Positions 38,884-47,546 of a stretch of 64,000 bases of DNA are shown here, piece by piece. This DNA is from Stappia sp. MMSF_3263 (lineage in GTDB: Bacteria; Pseudomonadota; Alphaproteobacteria; Rhizobiales; Stappiaceae): the NCBI RefSeq assembly GCF_030733745.1, contig NZ_JASHIK010000007.1, forward strand, positions 1 through 64,000, read 5' to 3'. The notes beneath the pieces are model-generated. The model ran no database searches. It was not told the origin of the DNA and saw nothing but the letters and a program-made list of their open reading frames with translations. Position numbers and translations under genes: made by a program. Every line of letters begins with the position of its first letter. Within the stretch, counting starts at the first letter, position 1.

Positions 38884-39408
38884 ATGATGATCGCACGACT
38901 TTTCCGCGCCGCCCTTCTTGCCGCCGCAGCGCTGGTGGCCATTGCCCAGCCTGCCTACTCGGCGGATGAACCGGATCTGATCTTCAAGAAGTCGACGGTG
39001 TGGAAATTCCTGACGCCGGATCACAAGCTGGCGACCTACGCGGTCGACGATCCGCTCGTCGAGGGCGTTGCATGCCACTTCACCGTTCCCGAAAAGGGCG
39101 GTGTCTCGGGCTGGCTTGGGGTCGCCGAGGAAGTATCCGATATCTCGCTTGCCTGCCGCCAGGTCGGACCGGTGTCGTTCAAGGAGAGGTTCGAGCAGGG
39201 CGAGGAGATGTTCCGCCAGCGCCGCTCCTTCATGTTCAAGAAGATGCGGATCGTGCGCGGTTGCGATGCCAAGCGCAACGTGCTCGTCTATCTCGTCTAT
39301 TCGGACAAGATCATCGAGGGCAGTCCCAAGAACTCCACCTCGACGGTGCCGATCATGCCCTGGGGCGAGGCGGCCGCGCCGCGCTGCGCCGACTGGCTGG
39401 ACGACTGA
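38884..39408 (+). CDS. creA: CreA-family periplasmic protein
   Basis: 174 aa. The N terminus is a signal peptide (LLAAAALVAIAQPAYSADE). The mature part matches the CreA family: DHKLATYAVDDPLVEGVACHFT, GGVSGWLGVAEEVSDISLACRQVGP, and VLVYLVYSDKIIEGSPKNSTSTVPI, each read as a separate segment. Three or more cysteines are placed as in CreA. The role of CreA is poorly defined; it lies next to creBC in enterobacteria, not here. The start follows GGAG; either of two adjacent ATGs (38884 or 38887) could be used. Confidence 0.9.
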   Translation: MMIARLFRAALLAAAALVAIAQPAYSADEPDLIFKKSTVWKFLTPDHKLATYAVDDPLVEGVACHFTVPEKGGVSGWLGVAEEVSDISLACRQVGPVSFKERFEQGEEMFRQRRSFMFKKMRIVRGCDAKRNVLVYLVYSDKIIEGSPKNSTSTVPIMPWGEAAAPRCADWLDD

Positions 39409-39551
39409 TCCTTCGGCGCCCGCCCGGTCATCGGCCTTCGCTTACCCGGTTTGGTTCTTCCCGTCGGTCGCCCCGTGCCGGCCAGTTCCTGCCGGCAACG
39501 GCGATGCGAGAGCGAACGGATACCGGCACGGGTGCGAAGGCGCGATCCGGC

Positions 39552-39884
39552 TCAGGAGGCCGTTTCCAGGGTCTTGAGGCCGAGCGTCGTTTCCGGCGGG
39601 CAAAAGTGCTTCTGCAACAGCGCCAGAACGTCCTGCGCGACCTCGCTGTCGAGGCTGTAGTAGATCGTCGTGCCTTCGCGCCGGGTCCGCACAAGACCTT
39701 GGGCGCGCAGCAGGGCCAGTTGCTGCGAGACAGTGGGCATGCGCATGCCCGTCAGATCGGCGAGTTGACCGACATTGGTCTCGCCATTGGACATGTGGCA
39801 CAAGAGCATCAGGCGCGGTGCGGAGGCGAGCATCTTGAGAAAGCCCGCCGCATCTTCGGCCTTTTCCTGAAGAGCGTTGATCAT
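39552..39884 (-). CDS. ArsR-family repressor resembling SqrR/BigR sulfide sensors
   Basis: 110 aa winged helix-turn-helix repressor. Recognition region: NVGQLADLTGMRMPTVSQQLALLRAQGLV, read in parts, with wing RTRREGTTIYYSL. Two cysteines only: C29 in LMLLCHMSNGE and C95 in LLQKHFCPPE, 66 residues apart. As I recall, SqrR (C41/C107) and BigR (C42/C108) have the same spacing and sense persulfides through a tetrasulfide link. No metal-binding Cys motif on helix 3 is present. The ATG at 39884 follows GAAGGACAGGA. A small membrane protein gene lies upstream on the same strand. No sulfide-oxidising gene (sqr, blh) is seen nearby. Confidence 0.88.
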   Translation of the reverse strand: MINALQEKAEDAAGFLKMLASAPRLMLLCHMSNGETNVGQLADLTGMRMPTVSQQLALLRAQGLVRTRREGTTIYYSLDSEVAQDVLALLQKHFCPPETTLGLKTLETAS

Positions 39885-40048
39885 TCCTGTCCTTCCCGAA
39901 TGCCTGTCGGCCGGCTTGCGGTTTGACGCGCGATCCTGCAATCACGCCCCAGTTTCGGGTCCGAATGTGGCCTCTTCGAGAGGAGCCTCAGGCATCTGCA
40001 ATTCGAAGTCGCGACATTAGAGGCGAACAATCGGGCGGAAGCAAGATA

Positions 40049-40270
40049 TCAGCGAATGCTAAAAGACGAACCCTTGGCAGGAATCGCAATAGAGCACACG
40101 TTTTCGCTGTAGGAACACGTGGAATGTGCCGCAATGCGCTGCGAGATGTCCCGATCCGCTCCGCCCGAAAGTACGAAAAGCGCGACCGGCGACAGCAACA
40201 CGGCGCCGAAGAGAATCGCCGCAACCATCTGGCGGCAGGTCGAGACGCGGGCGAGGGGGGAGTTGAACAT
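40049..40270 (-). CDS. small single-span membrane protein
   Basis: 73 aa. One strong hydrophobic helix (MVAAILFGAVLLSPVALFVLS) is followed by a short exported or cytoplasmic tail with two cysteines (HSTCSYSENVCSIAIP). GGAG lies 6 bp before the ATG at 40270, which favours real translation. No family recognised. It lies upstream of the SqrR/BigR-like gene on the same strand, 164 bp away. Confidence 0.5.
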   Translation of the reverse strand: MFNSPLARVSTCRQMVAAILFGAVLLSPVALFVLSGGADRDISQRIAAHSTCSYSENVCSIAIPAKGSSFSIR

Positions 40271-40443
40271 GGCGGGCTCCGATACGCAGGAGTTGATCAT
40301 GGAGCGATCATGCCCGTTCGCGTCTGAACCCGTTCTGAGCCGCCCCTTTATCCGCCGTTCAGATTGGTAAACCGCGCCGCCCCGGTGCCGCCGCGCGGGC
40401 TGCGCGCATTGACAGCGGCCGCTGGCTCGCCACTATCGCGGCC

Positions 40444-41004
40444 ATGAGGTTCCTTGCCATATCCGGCAGCGCCCGGACCGGGTCCACCAATACGGCGCTG
40501 CTGCGGGTCTTGCAGGACGCCGCCCCCCGGGGAATCGAGCTCTCGGTGTTTGACGGGGTCGGGTGCCTGCCGGTGTTCTCGCCGGATCTCGACGGCCCGA
40601 ACCCGCCGGAGGCCGTGCGCCGGTTCATGCGGATGATCGGGGAAAGCGACGGGCTGATCGTCTCCAGTCCGGAATATGTGCGCTCCATTCCCGGCGGGCT
40701 GAAGAACGCCATCGACTGGCTCGTGTCGGGAGAGGCGATTGTCGACAAGCCCGTCGCCCTTGCCCATGCCTCGCACAGGGGCGACGACATGCTGGAAAGC
40801 CTGCGCACGGTGCTTTCGACGGTCAGCGGGCGTTTCACGCCCGATATCTTCCTGCGACTGCCCTTGATGAAGATGGAACCGGCGGAGATATCGCAGATCG
40901 TCGGGAGCCCGGAACTCCGCCGCCAGGCGCAGGCCTATCTTCAGGCCTTTGCGCGCTTTTGCGCGGACGACACGAAGCCCGCTGGGGGCTCCATGCCGTT
41001 CTGA
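40444..41004 (+). CDS. NADPH-dependent FMN reductase-family protein
   Basis: 186 aa flavodoxin-fold protein. The FMN phosphate loop is ISGSARTGSTNTALL, and the second conserved loop is SPEYVRSIPGGLKNAIDWL, matching the PEYNxSxPGxLKNxIDW pattern of chromate or azo reductase-like NADPH:FMN reductases. The natural substrate is unknown; quinone or metal reduction is common in the family. No clear ribosome-binding site precedes the ATG. Convergent with the L,D-transpeptidase gene, 21 bp apart. Confidence 0.9.
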   Translation: MRFLAISGSARTGSTNTALLRVLQDAAPRGIELSVFDGVGCLPVFSPDLDGPNPPEAVRRFMRMIGESDGLIVSSPEYVRSIPGGLKNAIDWLVSGEAIVDKPVALAHASHRGDDMLESLRTVLSTVSGRFTPDIFLRLPLMKMEPAEISQIVGSPELRRQAQAYLQAFARFCADDTKPAGGSMPF

Positions 41005-41025
41005 GGCCGTCCGTTTCGCGGCCTC

Positions 41026-42795
41026 CTAAAGATCCGTCGGCCGCAGCGAGGCGATCGCCTTGGCCAGAACCTTGTCGCGCTCGTAGATGTCGCGCCGGAA
41101 ATGCACCGAGCCGTCCTTGTTCACCCAGGCCGTCAGGTAGGTGAGATGCACGGGCAGGGGATTGGCCAGCTTGATCACCCGGCGCTGACGGGTGTCGCGG
41201 GCCGCCTCGAGCTTGCGCTTGTCCCAGCCGTCGGGGGCAAGCAGCGCCTCACCGAGCGCGAAGGGATCCTCGGCGCGGATGCAGCCATGGCTGAACGAGC
41301 GTTGGGCGCGGGCGAACAGGGCCTTGGACGGCGTGTCGTGGATGTAGATGTTGAACGAATTGGGGAACATGAACTTGATGCGGCCGAGCGCATTGTTCTC
41401 GCCCGGATCCTGGCGCAGCGTGAAGGGGAACTTGCCACGGCTGTAGGAGCCCCAGGCGACCGACCATGGGTCGATCTCGCGATTGCCGGAAAAGACGCGG
41501 ATGCCCTTGGCCGCAAGCGCGCCGGGATTGCCCTGCAGCATCGGCAGGTACTCCTTCGTGGCGATGGAATAGGGCACCGTCCAGTACGGGTTCACCTCCG
41601 CATAGGTGATCTGGTCGGAAAAGACCGGCGTGGCGTGATAAGGCTTGCCGACCACGACCCGGGTCGTGTGGATGGTCTTGTCATTGTCGACGACCTTCAG
41701 GTTCTGGTCGGCAAGATTGACGAAGACGTAGCGGCGGCCGAGATCGTCGGGCATCCAGCGCCGGCGCTCCATGTTCAGTTCCATCTGGTCGATGCGGCGC
41801 GAGATCGGCACGTTGATTTCGGCCAGCGTGTTCTTGCCGATGACGCCGTCGACGGCCAGCCCGTGGCGTTCCTGGAAAAGCTCCACCGCCTCGACAAGCG
41901 CCCCGTCATAGACGTCGCCGGTATGCGTGCCTGCGGTGAAGAGATCCTGTTCGGCGAGGCGCGCGCGCAAGGCCTCGAGCCGGGTGTCGGTCATGCCCGG
42001 CTTCAGGGTTTCGCCATCCGGAATGACGGTGAAGCCGCCGGATTTTTCCTTGTTTCGGTAATCGGCGAGCGCTGTCTTGAGACGTGCGTAGTTCGGCGTG
42101 TTGGGCGAGAGGCTGTCGAGGGCAAGGGCGAAATCCTCGCCGGATTCCACGAATTCCAGCAGCACGGCCGGATCGGGCGCCCTGGGGAAGAGGTTGAGGG
42201 ACTTGTTGACCTCGTTCGGCTTCACCCGGCCGGCCGTCAGGTGGTTGGCGTAGGAGACGAACGTGTTCGACAGGGCCACCTCAAGGGCTGCGAGATCGTC
42301 GACGCCGGCCGCGCTGCCGGCCATCGCGTAGAGCCGCTCGGCGTCGTAGTCGGCCGGGTCGAGGGCATGTTGCGCGGCTGTCTCGAAGGCCTTCAGCAGC
42401 ATGTCCCCATGCGGGTTGAGCCCGGCATCGGTGACCCAGAGCGGCTGGAATATGCGCCCCTCGTAAAAGCCGGAAATGCCGAGCTCCAGCTCGTCCTCGC
42501 TGCCGGCATTGAAGGCGGCGTCGAGCATCACCGTGGTGTTGGTGGAGAGCTCGCGGGCAATGGCCATCGCCAGCGGGTCGGTCGGAAGGGGGGCGGTGGC
42601 GGGTGCCTCGGCCTGGACGGCGTCGGTCGGGGCGGTTCCCGCCGGGGCGCTCTCGACGGGCAGCACCGACTGGGCGAAGGCCGGCCCGGTGGCGGCGCCA
42701 AGGAGCAGCGCCAGGGCAAGGCCCGCGATCGTTGCCGGCACGCCGCGCCGGCGGTCTCCGGGCGTCCTGGCATTGGCGCTTTCGAACTGGCTCAT
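41026..42795 (-). CDS. L,D-transpeptidase (YcbB/LdtD-like)
   Basis: About 589 aa. A signal peptide (TIAGLALALLLGAATGPAFA) leads to the periplasm. A long N-terminal helical scaffold is followed by a peptidoglycan-binding repeat (VEAVELFQERHGLAVDGVIGKNTL, in two parts) and a YkuD catalytic domain whose active-site Cys is in RSFSHGCIRAEDPFALGE. It would form 3-3 peptidoglycan cross-links or anchor proteins to the wall. The ATG at 42795 has a strong GGGGAGG 8 bp upstream; the ORF is open further but this start gives the signal peptide. Divergent from cysS. Confidence 0.93.
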   Translation of the reverse strand: MSQFESANARTPGDRRRGVPATIAGLALALLLGAATGPAFAQSVLPVESAPAGTAPTDAVQAEAPATAPLPTDPLAMAIARELSTNTTVMLDAAFNAGSEDELELGISGFYEGRIFQPLWVTDAGLNPHGDMLLKAFETAAQHALDPADYDAERLYAMAGSAAGVDDLAALEVALSNTFVSYANHLTAGRVKPNEVNKSLNLFPRAPDPAVLLEFVESGEDFALALDSLSPNTPNYARLKTALADYRNKEKSGGFTVIPDGETLKPGMTDTRLEALRARLAEQDLFTAGTHTGDVYDGALVEAVELFQERHGLAVDGVIGKNTLAEINVPISRRIDQMELNMERRRWMPDDLGRRYVFVNLADQNLKVVDNDKTIHTTRVVVGKPYHATPVFSDQITYAEVNPYWTVPYSIATKEYLPMLQGNPGALAAKGIRVFSGNREIDPWSVAWGSYSRGKFPFTLRQDPGENNALGRIKFMFPNSFNIYIHDTPSKALFARAQRSFSHGCIRAEDPFALGEALLAPDGWDKRKLEAARDTRQRRVIKLANPLPVHLTYLTAWVNKDGSVHFRRDIYERDKVLAKAIASLRPTDL

Positions 42796-43113
42796 GAAAA
42801 CCTCCCCTTCATATGGCTGACTCGCACCGGCAATATGGCACGCGTCCCACAACGCCAGTGTGATGCAGGACACGTGTCTCGCGCCAGCGAAAAGCCCGCC
42901 GAAGGGGCATACAACCGCCCTTTGCGGCTTGACCGGGGACGGCAAACGGGTCAGAACCTTGATCATGACAACGGCCACCCGGATGACGATTTCGATTCTC
43001 ATTATTTGCAGCTAGCGACAAAGCTGGCTGTGGCCGTTCCCTCATGCGCGATGCTCTCCGACACGGGAGATTGAGACGGACGCCCCGGCCAGCTGGCCAG
43101 GAGACGACCGATC
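42796..43113. other. divergent promoter region between ldt and cysS
   Basis: 318 bp with no supported gene. It must hold both promoters. A 19-bp stretch at 42988-43006 matches the classic Fur box at 14 of 19 positions on the minus strand (AATAATGAGAATCGAAATC). CAGCT and AGCTG arms lie just right of it. The match is in an AT-rich island. Confidence 0.45.
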
Positions 43114-44559
43114 ATGCCTTCCGATCATCGATTGAAACTGACCAACACGCTGACCCGCACGAAAGAGGATTTCGTGCCGGAGGACGCCAGCAACGTGCGC
43201 ATGTATGTGTGCGGACCGACGGTCTATGACTATGCTCATATCGGCAATGCCCGGCCGGTCGTCGTCTTCGACGTGCTCAACAGGCTGCTGCGCCATCTCT
43301 ATGGCGCCGATCACGTCACCTATGTCCGCAACATCACGGATGTCGACGACAAGATCAATGCGCGGGCCCTGCGCGACTATCCTGCGCTTGCCCTCAACGA
43401 GGCGATCGCTCGGGTCACCCAGAAGACGGCCGACCAGTTTCATGCCGATGTGAAGGCGCTGGGCTGCATGGAGCCGGATTTCGAGCCCCGCGCCACCCAG
43501 CATATCGCCGGCATGATCGAGATGATCAACACGCTGATCTCCCGGGGACATGCCTATCAGGTTGCCGGCGAGGTGCTGTTCGACACCGCCTCCATGCCTG
43601 CCTATGGCGAGCTTTCCAGGCGCAACCTGGAAGACCAGATGGCCGGCGCGCGGGTGGCCGTCGATGCCCACAAGAAGAGCCCTGGCGACTTCGTCCTGTG
43701 GAAGCTCTCGTCCGGCGACGAACCGGGCTGGGACAGCCCCTGGGGGCGGGGACGTCCCGGCTGGCATATCGAGTGCTCGGTGATGAGCGCCCATCATCTG
43801 GGACCGGTCTTCGATATTCACGGTGGCGGGCTCGACCTGATCTTCCCGCATCACGAGAACGAGATCGCCCAGTCCTGCTGTGCCCATGGCACCAAGCTGA
43901 TGGCGCACTACTGGTTGCACAACGGCTTCCTTCAGGTGGAAGGCGAGAAGATGTCGAAGTCGCTCGGCAACTTCATCACCCTGCACGACCTTCTGGAGAC
44001 GGAAAAGGTGGGCGGCCGCAAGTGGCCGGGTATGGCGATCCGTCTCGTCCTGCTGATGACCCAGTACCGCCAGCCGCTCGACTTTACCGAAAAGGCGCTC
44101 GAGGAGGCGGAGGGCCTGCTGGAGAAGTGGGACGACCTGCTCGCGCGCGCAGGCGTGACCGCGACCGCCGGGGCGGAACCCGCGACCGAGTTCCTCGAAG
44201 CCATGGTCGATGATCTCAACACGCCGCGCGCGCTTGCCGTCCTGCACGGACTGGCGCGCGAGGCGCGCGGCGGGGACACGGCATCGGCTCAGGCACTTGC
44301 CGACGCGCTGGTGTTTCTCGGTTTCGATCTTGCCGACGTCCGCAGGGCTGTCGATGCCGGCAGGCCTGCCGCCGCCGACCCGGCACTTGCCGCCCGGGTG
44401 GACGCACTGATCGCGGAACGAAACGCGGCGCGCGAGGCGAAGGACTGGGGCGAGGCGGACCGCATCCGCGACCTGCTTGCCGCCGAGGGCGTGGTGCTCA
44501 AGGACACCAAGGACAAGGCAACCGGCCTCGTCGAGACAAGCTGGGAGATGGCGCAGTGA
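43114..44559 (+). CDS. cysS: cysteinyl-tRNA synthetase
   Basis: 481 aa class I synthetase. The first zinc ligand and signature HIGH region are [19 protein letters not shown]. The second zinc site is in [13 protein letters not shown] and [16 protein letters not shown]. The KMSKS motif is [10 protein letters not shown]. Full length, including the C-terminal anticodon-binding helices ([27 protein letters not shown], in two parts). It is followed by a probable insertion of repeats and a DUF559 gene before the GFA gene. Confidence 0.96.
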   Translation: MPSDHRLKLTNTLTRTKEDFVPEDASNVRMYVCGPTVYDYAHIGNARPVVVFDVLNRLLRHLYGADHVTYVRNITDVDDKINARALRDYPALALNEAIARVTQKTADQFHADVKALGCMEPDFEPRATQHIAGMIEMINTLISRGHAYQVAGEVLFDTASMPAYGELSRRNLEDQMAGARVAVDAHKKSPGDFVLWKLSSGDEPGWDSPWGRGRPGWHIECSVMSAHHLGPVFDIHGGGLDLIFPHHENEIAQSCCAHGTKLMAHYWLHNGFLQVEGEKMSKSLGNFITLHDLLETEKVGGRKWPGMAIRLVLLMTQYRQPLDFTEKALEEAEGLLEKWDDLLARAGVTATAGAEPATEFLEAMVDDLNTPRALAVLHGLAREARGGDTASAQALADALVFLGFDLADVRRAVDAGRPAAADPALAARVDALIAERNAAREAKDWGEADRIRDLLAAEGVVLKDTKDKATGLVETSWEMAQ

Positions 44560-44577
44560 CTGTGCCCCAAACTCACA

Positions 44578-44623
44578 TCTCTGCCCTTGAGAGGGGAGAT
44601 GCCGGCGAAACCGGCAGTGGGGG
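44578..44623 (+). repeat. double-hairpin repeat, copy A (diverged)
   Basis: Diverged copy of the 48-bp element, same orientation as copy C. It keeps CCCTTGAGAGGGGAGATG followed by a second hairpin TGCCGG-CGAAA-CCGGCA and a G run. It starts 18 bp after the cysS stop. Confidence 0.7.
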
Positions 44624-44669
44624 AAAAGGCGCTCTCAACTCGCCCGCCAGGTAGTCGAGGGAACGTTTA

Positions 44670-44717
44670 CCCCCCCTCTGTCCCCTGACGGGGACATCTC
44701 CCCCTCAAGGGGGGAGA
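44670..44717 (-). repeat. double-hairpin repeat, copy B
   Basis: A 48-bp element in inverted orientation to copies A and C. On the minus strand hairpin 1 is CCCCC-TTGA-GGGGG and hairpin 2 is TGTCCCC-GTCA-GGGGACA, ending in a G run. Length is identical to copy C, but the inner stem has paired changes. Confidence 0.85.
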
Positions 44718-44817
44718 GGGAGCGCAAGCGGAGAAGCTGAACCGTGCTCCGCCTGTTCTGTAGTCGTCAGAGGGCACGGAGATGAAACGGAGGTTCGCGC
44801 GGTGCCACAATCTCCTT

Positions 44818-44865
44818 TCTCCCCCCTTGAGGGGGAGATGTCGGCGATAGCCGACAGAGGGGGGG
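44818..44865 (+). repeat. double-hairpin repeat, copy C
   Basis: A 48-bp element: hairpin 1 CCCCC-TTGA-GGGGG, hairpin 2 TGTCGGC-GATA-GCCGACA, then GAGGGGGGG. It ends 28 bp before the DUF559 reading frame, so it would lie in its leader. Confidence 0.85.
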
Positions 44866-44893
44866 ACATCGGGGCCGGAATAGGGGCAGGAGG

Positions 44894-45316
44894 ATGGGCA
44901 GGGTCATGGAGCGACAGGAGCAAGCAGCCCGCCTGCGGACCAATGCCAAGCGCTTGCGCAGGGATATGACCGGAGCGGAGCGCCGTCTTTGGAAAGTGCT
45001 CAGGGCGCACCGTCTCGAAGGGGTAGGATTTCGCCGACAGATGCCGATTGCCGGCTATATCGTTGATTTCGCGGCACCGGCCCACCGCGTGATCGTGGAA
45101 CTGGACGGGTCGCAGCATGGCGAAATCAACGGTCTTCAGGCAGACAGGCGGCGCGACCGACGACTTGAAGAGCTTGGATGGACGGTGCTCAGGTTCTGGA
45201 ATGTGGATGTGATGAACGAACTGGACGGCGTCTGCAGGCGGATACTTGTCGAGTGTCAGTCACAAGGTACCGGATACGAACCGAGCGGTGCCATACGGGA
45301 GAACAGACATGAGTGA
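44894..45316 (+). CDS. DUF559 endonuclease-like protein (Vsr/PD-(D/E)XK fold)
   Basis: 140 aa (or 136 from the ATG at 44906). The core of the family is clear: AERRLWKVLRAHRLEGVGFRRQMPIAGYIVDFAAPAHRVIVELDGSQH (in parts), giving a PD-(D/E)XK-like Asp in YIVDF and Glu-Leu-Asp in VIVELDG, then RRLEELGWTVLRFWNVDV as in Vsr-type nucleases. A DNA nicking or repair function is inferred for the family; it is rarely characterised. AGGAGG lies directly before the first ATG, so the second ATG may be the true start. It is preceded by three double-hairpin repeats. The stop overlaps the GFA gene start by 8 bp. Confidence 0.85.
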   Translation: MGRVMERQEQAARLRTNAKRLRRDMTGAERRLWKVLRAHRLEGVGFRRQMPIAGYIVDFAAPAHRVIVELDGSQHGEINGLQADRRRDRRLEELGWTVLRFWNVDVMNELDGVCRRILVECQSQGTGYEPSGAIRENRHE

Positions 45317-45839
45317 AGCCGAGTCCCATACCGGTGGCTGCCAGTGCGGCGCGGTGCGGTTCCGCATTTCCGGGGTGCTGGGCCGCGCCTCGATCTGCCA
45401 TTGCCGCATGTGCCAGAAGGCGTTCGGCGGCTTCTACGCCCCGCTGGTCGCCATCGACAAGGCGCAGATCGCCTGGACGCGCGGCGAGCCGGCGCATTTC
45501 CGCTCTTCCAACCACATCACGCGGGGCTTTTGCCCCGCATGCGGCACGCCGCTCACCTACGAGGAGCCGGGAAACACGATGGCGGTTGCCATCGGTGCCT
45601 TCGACGCGCCGGAGGGCATCGTGCCGACCATCCAGTACGGGGTGGAGGGCAAGCTCGCCTATGTCGACGGCCTTTCCGCGCTGCCGAACCTGAAAACCAT
45701 CGAGGACATGGCGGATGCCGGCTTTCTGGCCGACATCCGTTCCAATCAGCATCCGGACGAGGACACAGGAGACTGGCCGCCGGCCGACTGGCCCCAGGAT
45801 GCGTGGTCGCATCCTCCCGCTCCGACGCGGCGCGACTGA
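45309..45839 (+). CDS. GFA-domain protein (glutathione-dependent formaldehyde-activating family)
   Basis: 176 aa. Zinc-binding cysteine motifs of the GFA/DUF636 family are present: GGCQCGAVRFRISG, CHCRMCQKAFGG and GFCPACGTPLTY. Most family members lack proven activity on formaldehyde; a glutathione or thiol-related role is assumed. The ATG at 45309 follows GGGAGAACAGAC and overlaps the DUF559 stop. It is 79 bp upstream of cimA. Confidence 0.9.
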   Translation: MSEAESHTGGCQCGAVRFRISGVLGRASICHCRMCQKAFGGFYAPLVAIDKAQIAWTRGEPAHFRSSNHITRGFCPACGTPLTYEEPGNTMAVAIGAFDAPEGIVPTIQYGVEGKLAYVDGLSALPNLKTIEDMADAGFLADIRSNQHPDEDTGDWPPADWPQDAWSHPPAPTRRD

Positions 45840-45918
45840 CAGGTCGCCGGGTTTTCCGGCGACACGAAGATTTCATCAAGACCGGCCCGAAGAGCCGGCG
45901 GCCCCAGGGATCACGACC

Positions 45919-47511
45919 ATGACAGCGGAACGCCTCTACCTGTTCGACACGACGCTGCGCGACGGAGCGCAGACGGCGGGGATCGATTTCTCGGTGGAGG
46001 AGAAGATCGTCATTGCCGAGCTGCTGGAGCGGCTTGGTGTCGATTATGTCGAAGGCGGCTATCCCGGCGCCAATCCGACGGACACGACCTTCTTCGAGGA
46101 AAAGCGAACGAGAGCCGCGACCTTCACCGCCTTTGGCATGACAAAGCGCGCCGGCCGTTCCGCCGCCAACGATCCGGGCCTGCAGACCGTGCTCGGTTCG
46201 GCAGCCGATGCGATCTGCCTTGTCGCCAAGAGCTGGGACTATCACGTGCGCGTCGCGCTCGGCTGCTCCAACGAGGAAAACCTCGTGTCGATCCGCGAGA
46301 GCGTCGAGGCGGTGGTCGCCAGCGGCCGCGAGGCGATGATCGACTGCGAGCATTTCTTCGACGGCTACAAGGCCAATCCCGACTATGCGCTAGCCTGCGC
46401 GAGGACCGCCTTCGAGGCGGGCGCGCGCTGGGTGGTCCTGTGCGATACCAATGGCGGCACGCTGCCGCACGAGGTCTCGGAGATCGTGCGGCTGGTCGGC
46501 GCCCATGTCCCCGGCGCGCGACTGGGCATTCACGCTCATGACGACACAGGCCACGCGGTCGCCAACTCGCTCGCCGCGGTTGCGGCCGGCGTGCGCCAGA
46601 TCCAGGGCACCTTGAACGGGATCGGCGAGCGCTGCGGCAACGCCAATCTCGTCACGCTCGTGCCGACCCTGATGCTGAAGGCGCCGTTCAGCGAGATGTT
46701 CGCGCTTGGCGTGACGCGCGAGGGGCTGGCCGACATCACGGCGATCTCGCGGGCCTTCGACGAGATCGTCAACCGTTCGCCGAACCGCCATGCGCCTTAT
46801 GTTGGCGAGAATGCCTTCGCCACCAAGGCCGGCATCCACGCATCGGCGATCCTGAAGGAACCCGAGACCTACGAGCATGTGCCGCCGGAGACGGTCGGCA
46901 ACCGGCGACGGGTGCTGGTTTCCGATCAGGCCGGCAAGTCGAACCTGATCGGCGAGCTGAACCGGCTCGGCATTGCCGTCGACAAGGCCGACCCGCGTCT
47001 CGACACGCTGCTGGCCGACGTCAAGGAGCGCGAGGCCCAGGGCTATGCCTACGAGGCGGCGGACGCCTCGTTCGAGCTGCTGGCGCGCCGAAGGCTCGGC
47101 GAGGTGCCGCGCTATTTCGACATCCACTCCTTCCGCGTCATGGTGGAACGTCGCTTCAACGCCATCGGCGAGCTTGTGACCGTGTCGGAGGCGGTGGTGA
47201 AGGTCGATATCGACGGCGAGACGCGCATGTCGGTGGCGGAAGGAAACGGCCCGGTCAACGCGCTCGACACGGCGCTGCGCAAGGATCTCGGCCGCTATCA
47301 GGATGTCATCGACGAGATGGAACTGACGGATTTCAAGGTGCGTATCCTCAATGGCGGCACCGACGCCGTGACGCGCGTCCTGATAGAAAGCCAGAACCGG
47401 CGCACGCATAAACGCTGGTTCACGATCGGCGTTTCCGGCAATATCGTGGATGCGTCTTTCCAGGCGCTGATTGATTCCCACACCTACACGCTGCTGAAGG
47501 CGGGCCGCTGA
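45919..47511 (+). CDS. cimA: (R)-citramalate synthase
   Basis: 530 aa. Condenses pyruvate and acetyl-CoA to (R)-citramalate, a threonine-independent route to 2-oxobutyrate and isoleucine. The HMGL-like TIM barrel has LFDTTLRDGAQTAGIDFSVEEK, catalytic metal ligands in GIHAHDDTGHAVANSLAAV and GNGER-type NGIGERCGNANL. The C-terminal LeuA-like allosteric domain spans the last 130 residues. The CimA type is supported by length and the NRSPNRHAPYVGENAFATKAGIHASAI stretch (in parts) rather than by a LeuA-type signature. The ATG at 45919 matches the family N terminus; the frame is open further upstream. Confidence 0.92.
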   Translation: MTAERLYLFDTTLRDGAQTAGIDFSVEEKIVIAELLERLGVDYVEGGYPGANPTDTTFFEEKRTRAATFTAFGMTKRAGRSAANDPGLQTVLGSAADAICLVAKSWDYHVRVALGCSNEENLVSIRESVEAVVASGREAMIDCEHFFDGYKANPDYALACARTAFEAGARWVVLCDTNGGTLPHEVSEIVRLVGAHVPGARLGIHAHDDTGHAVANSLAAVAAGVRQIQGTLNGIGERCGNANLVTLVPTLMLKAPFSEMFALGVTREGLADITAISRAFDEIVNRSPNRHAPYVGENAFATKAGIHASAILKEPETYEHVPPETVGNRRRVLVSDQAGKSNLIGELNRLGIAVDKADPRLDTLLADVKEREAQGYAYEAADASFELLARRRLGEVPRYFDIHSFRVMVERRFNAIGELVTVSEAVVKVDIDGETRMSVAEGNGPVNALDTALRKDLGRYQDVIDEMELTDFKVRILNGGTDAVTRVLIESQNRRTHKRWFTIGVSGNIVDASFQALIDSHTYTLLKAGR

Positions 47512-47546
47512 CGGGTCTGCGGGCAGCTGCACCGGACCAGCTGATC

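Noticed and set aside
44560-44893. Possible CRISPR array
   Set aside because: There are repeated elements, but they are in both orientations, of hairpin type, and irregularly spaced, with no cas genes.
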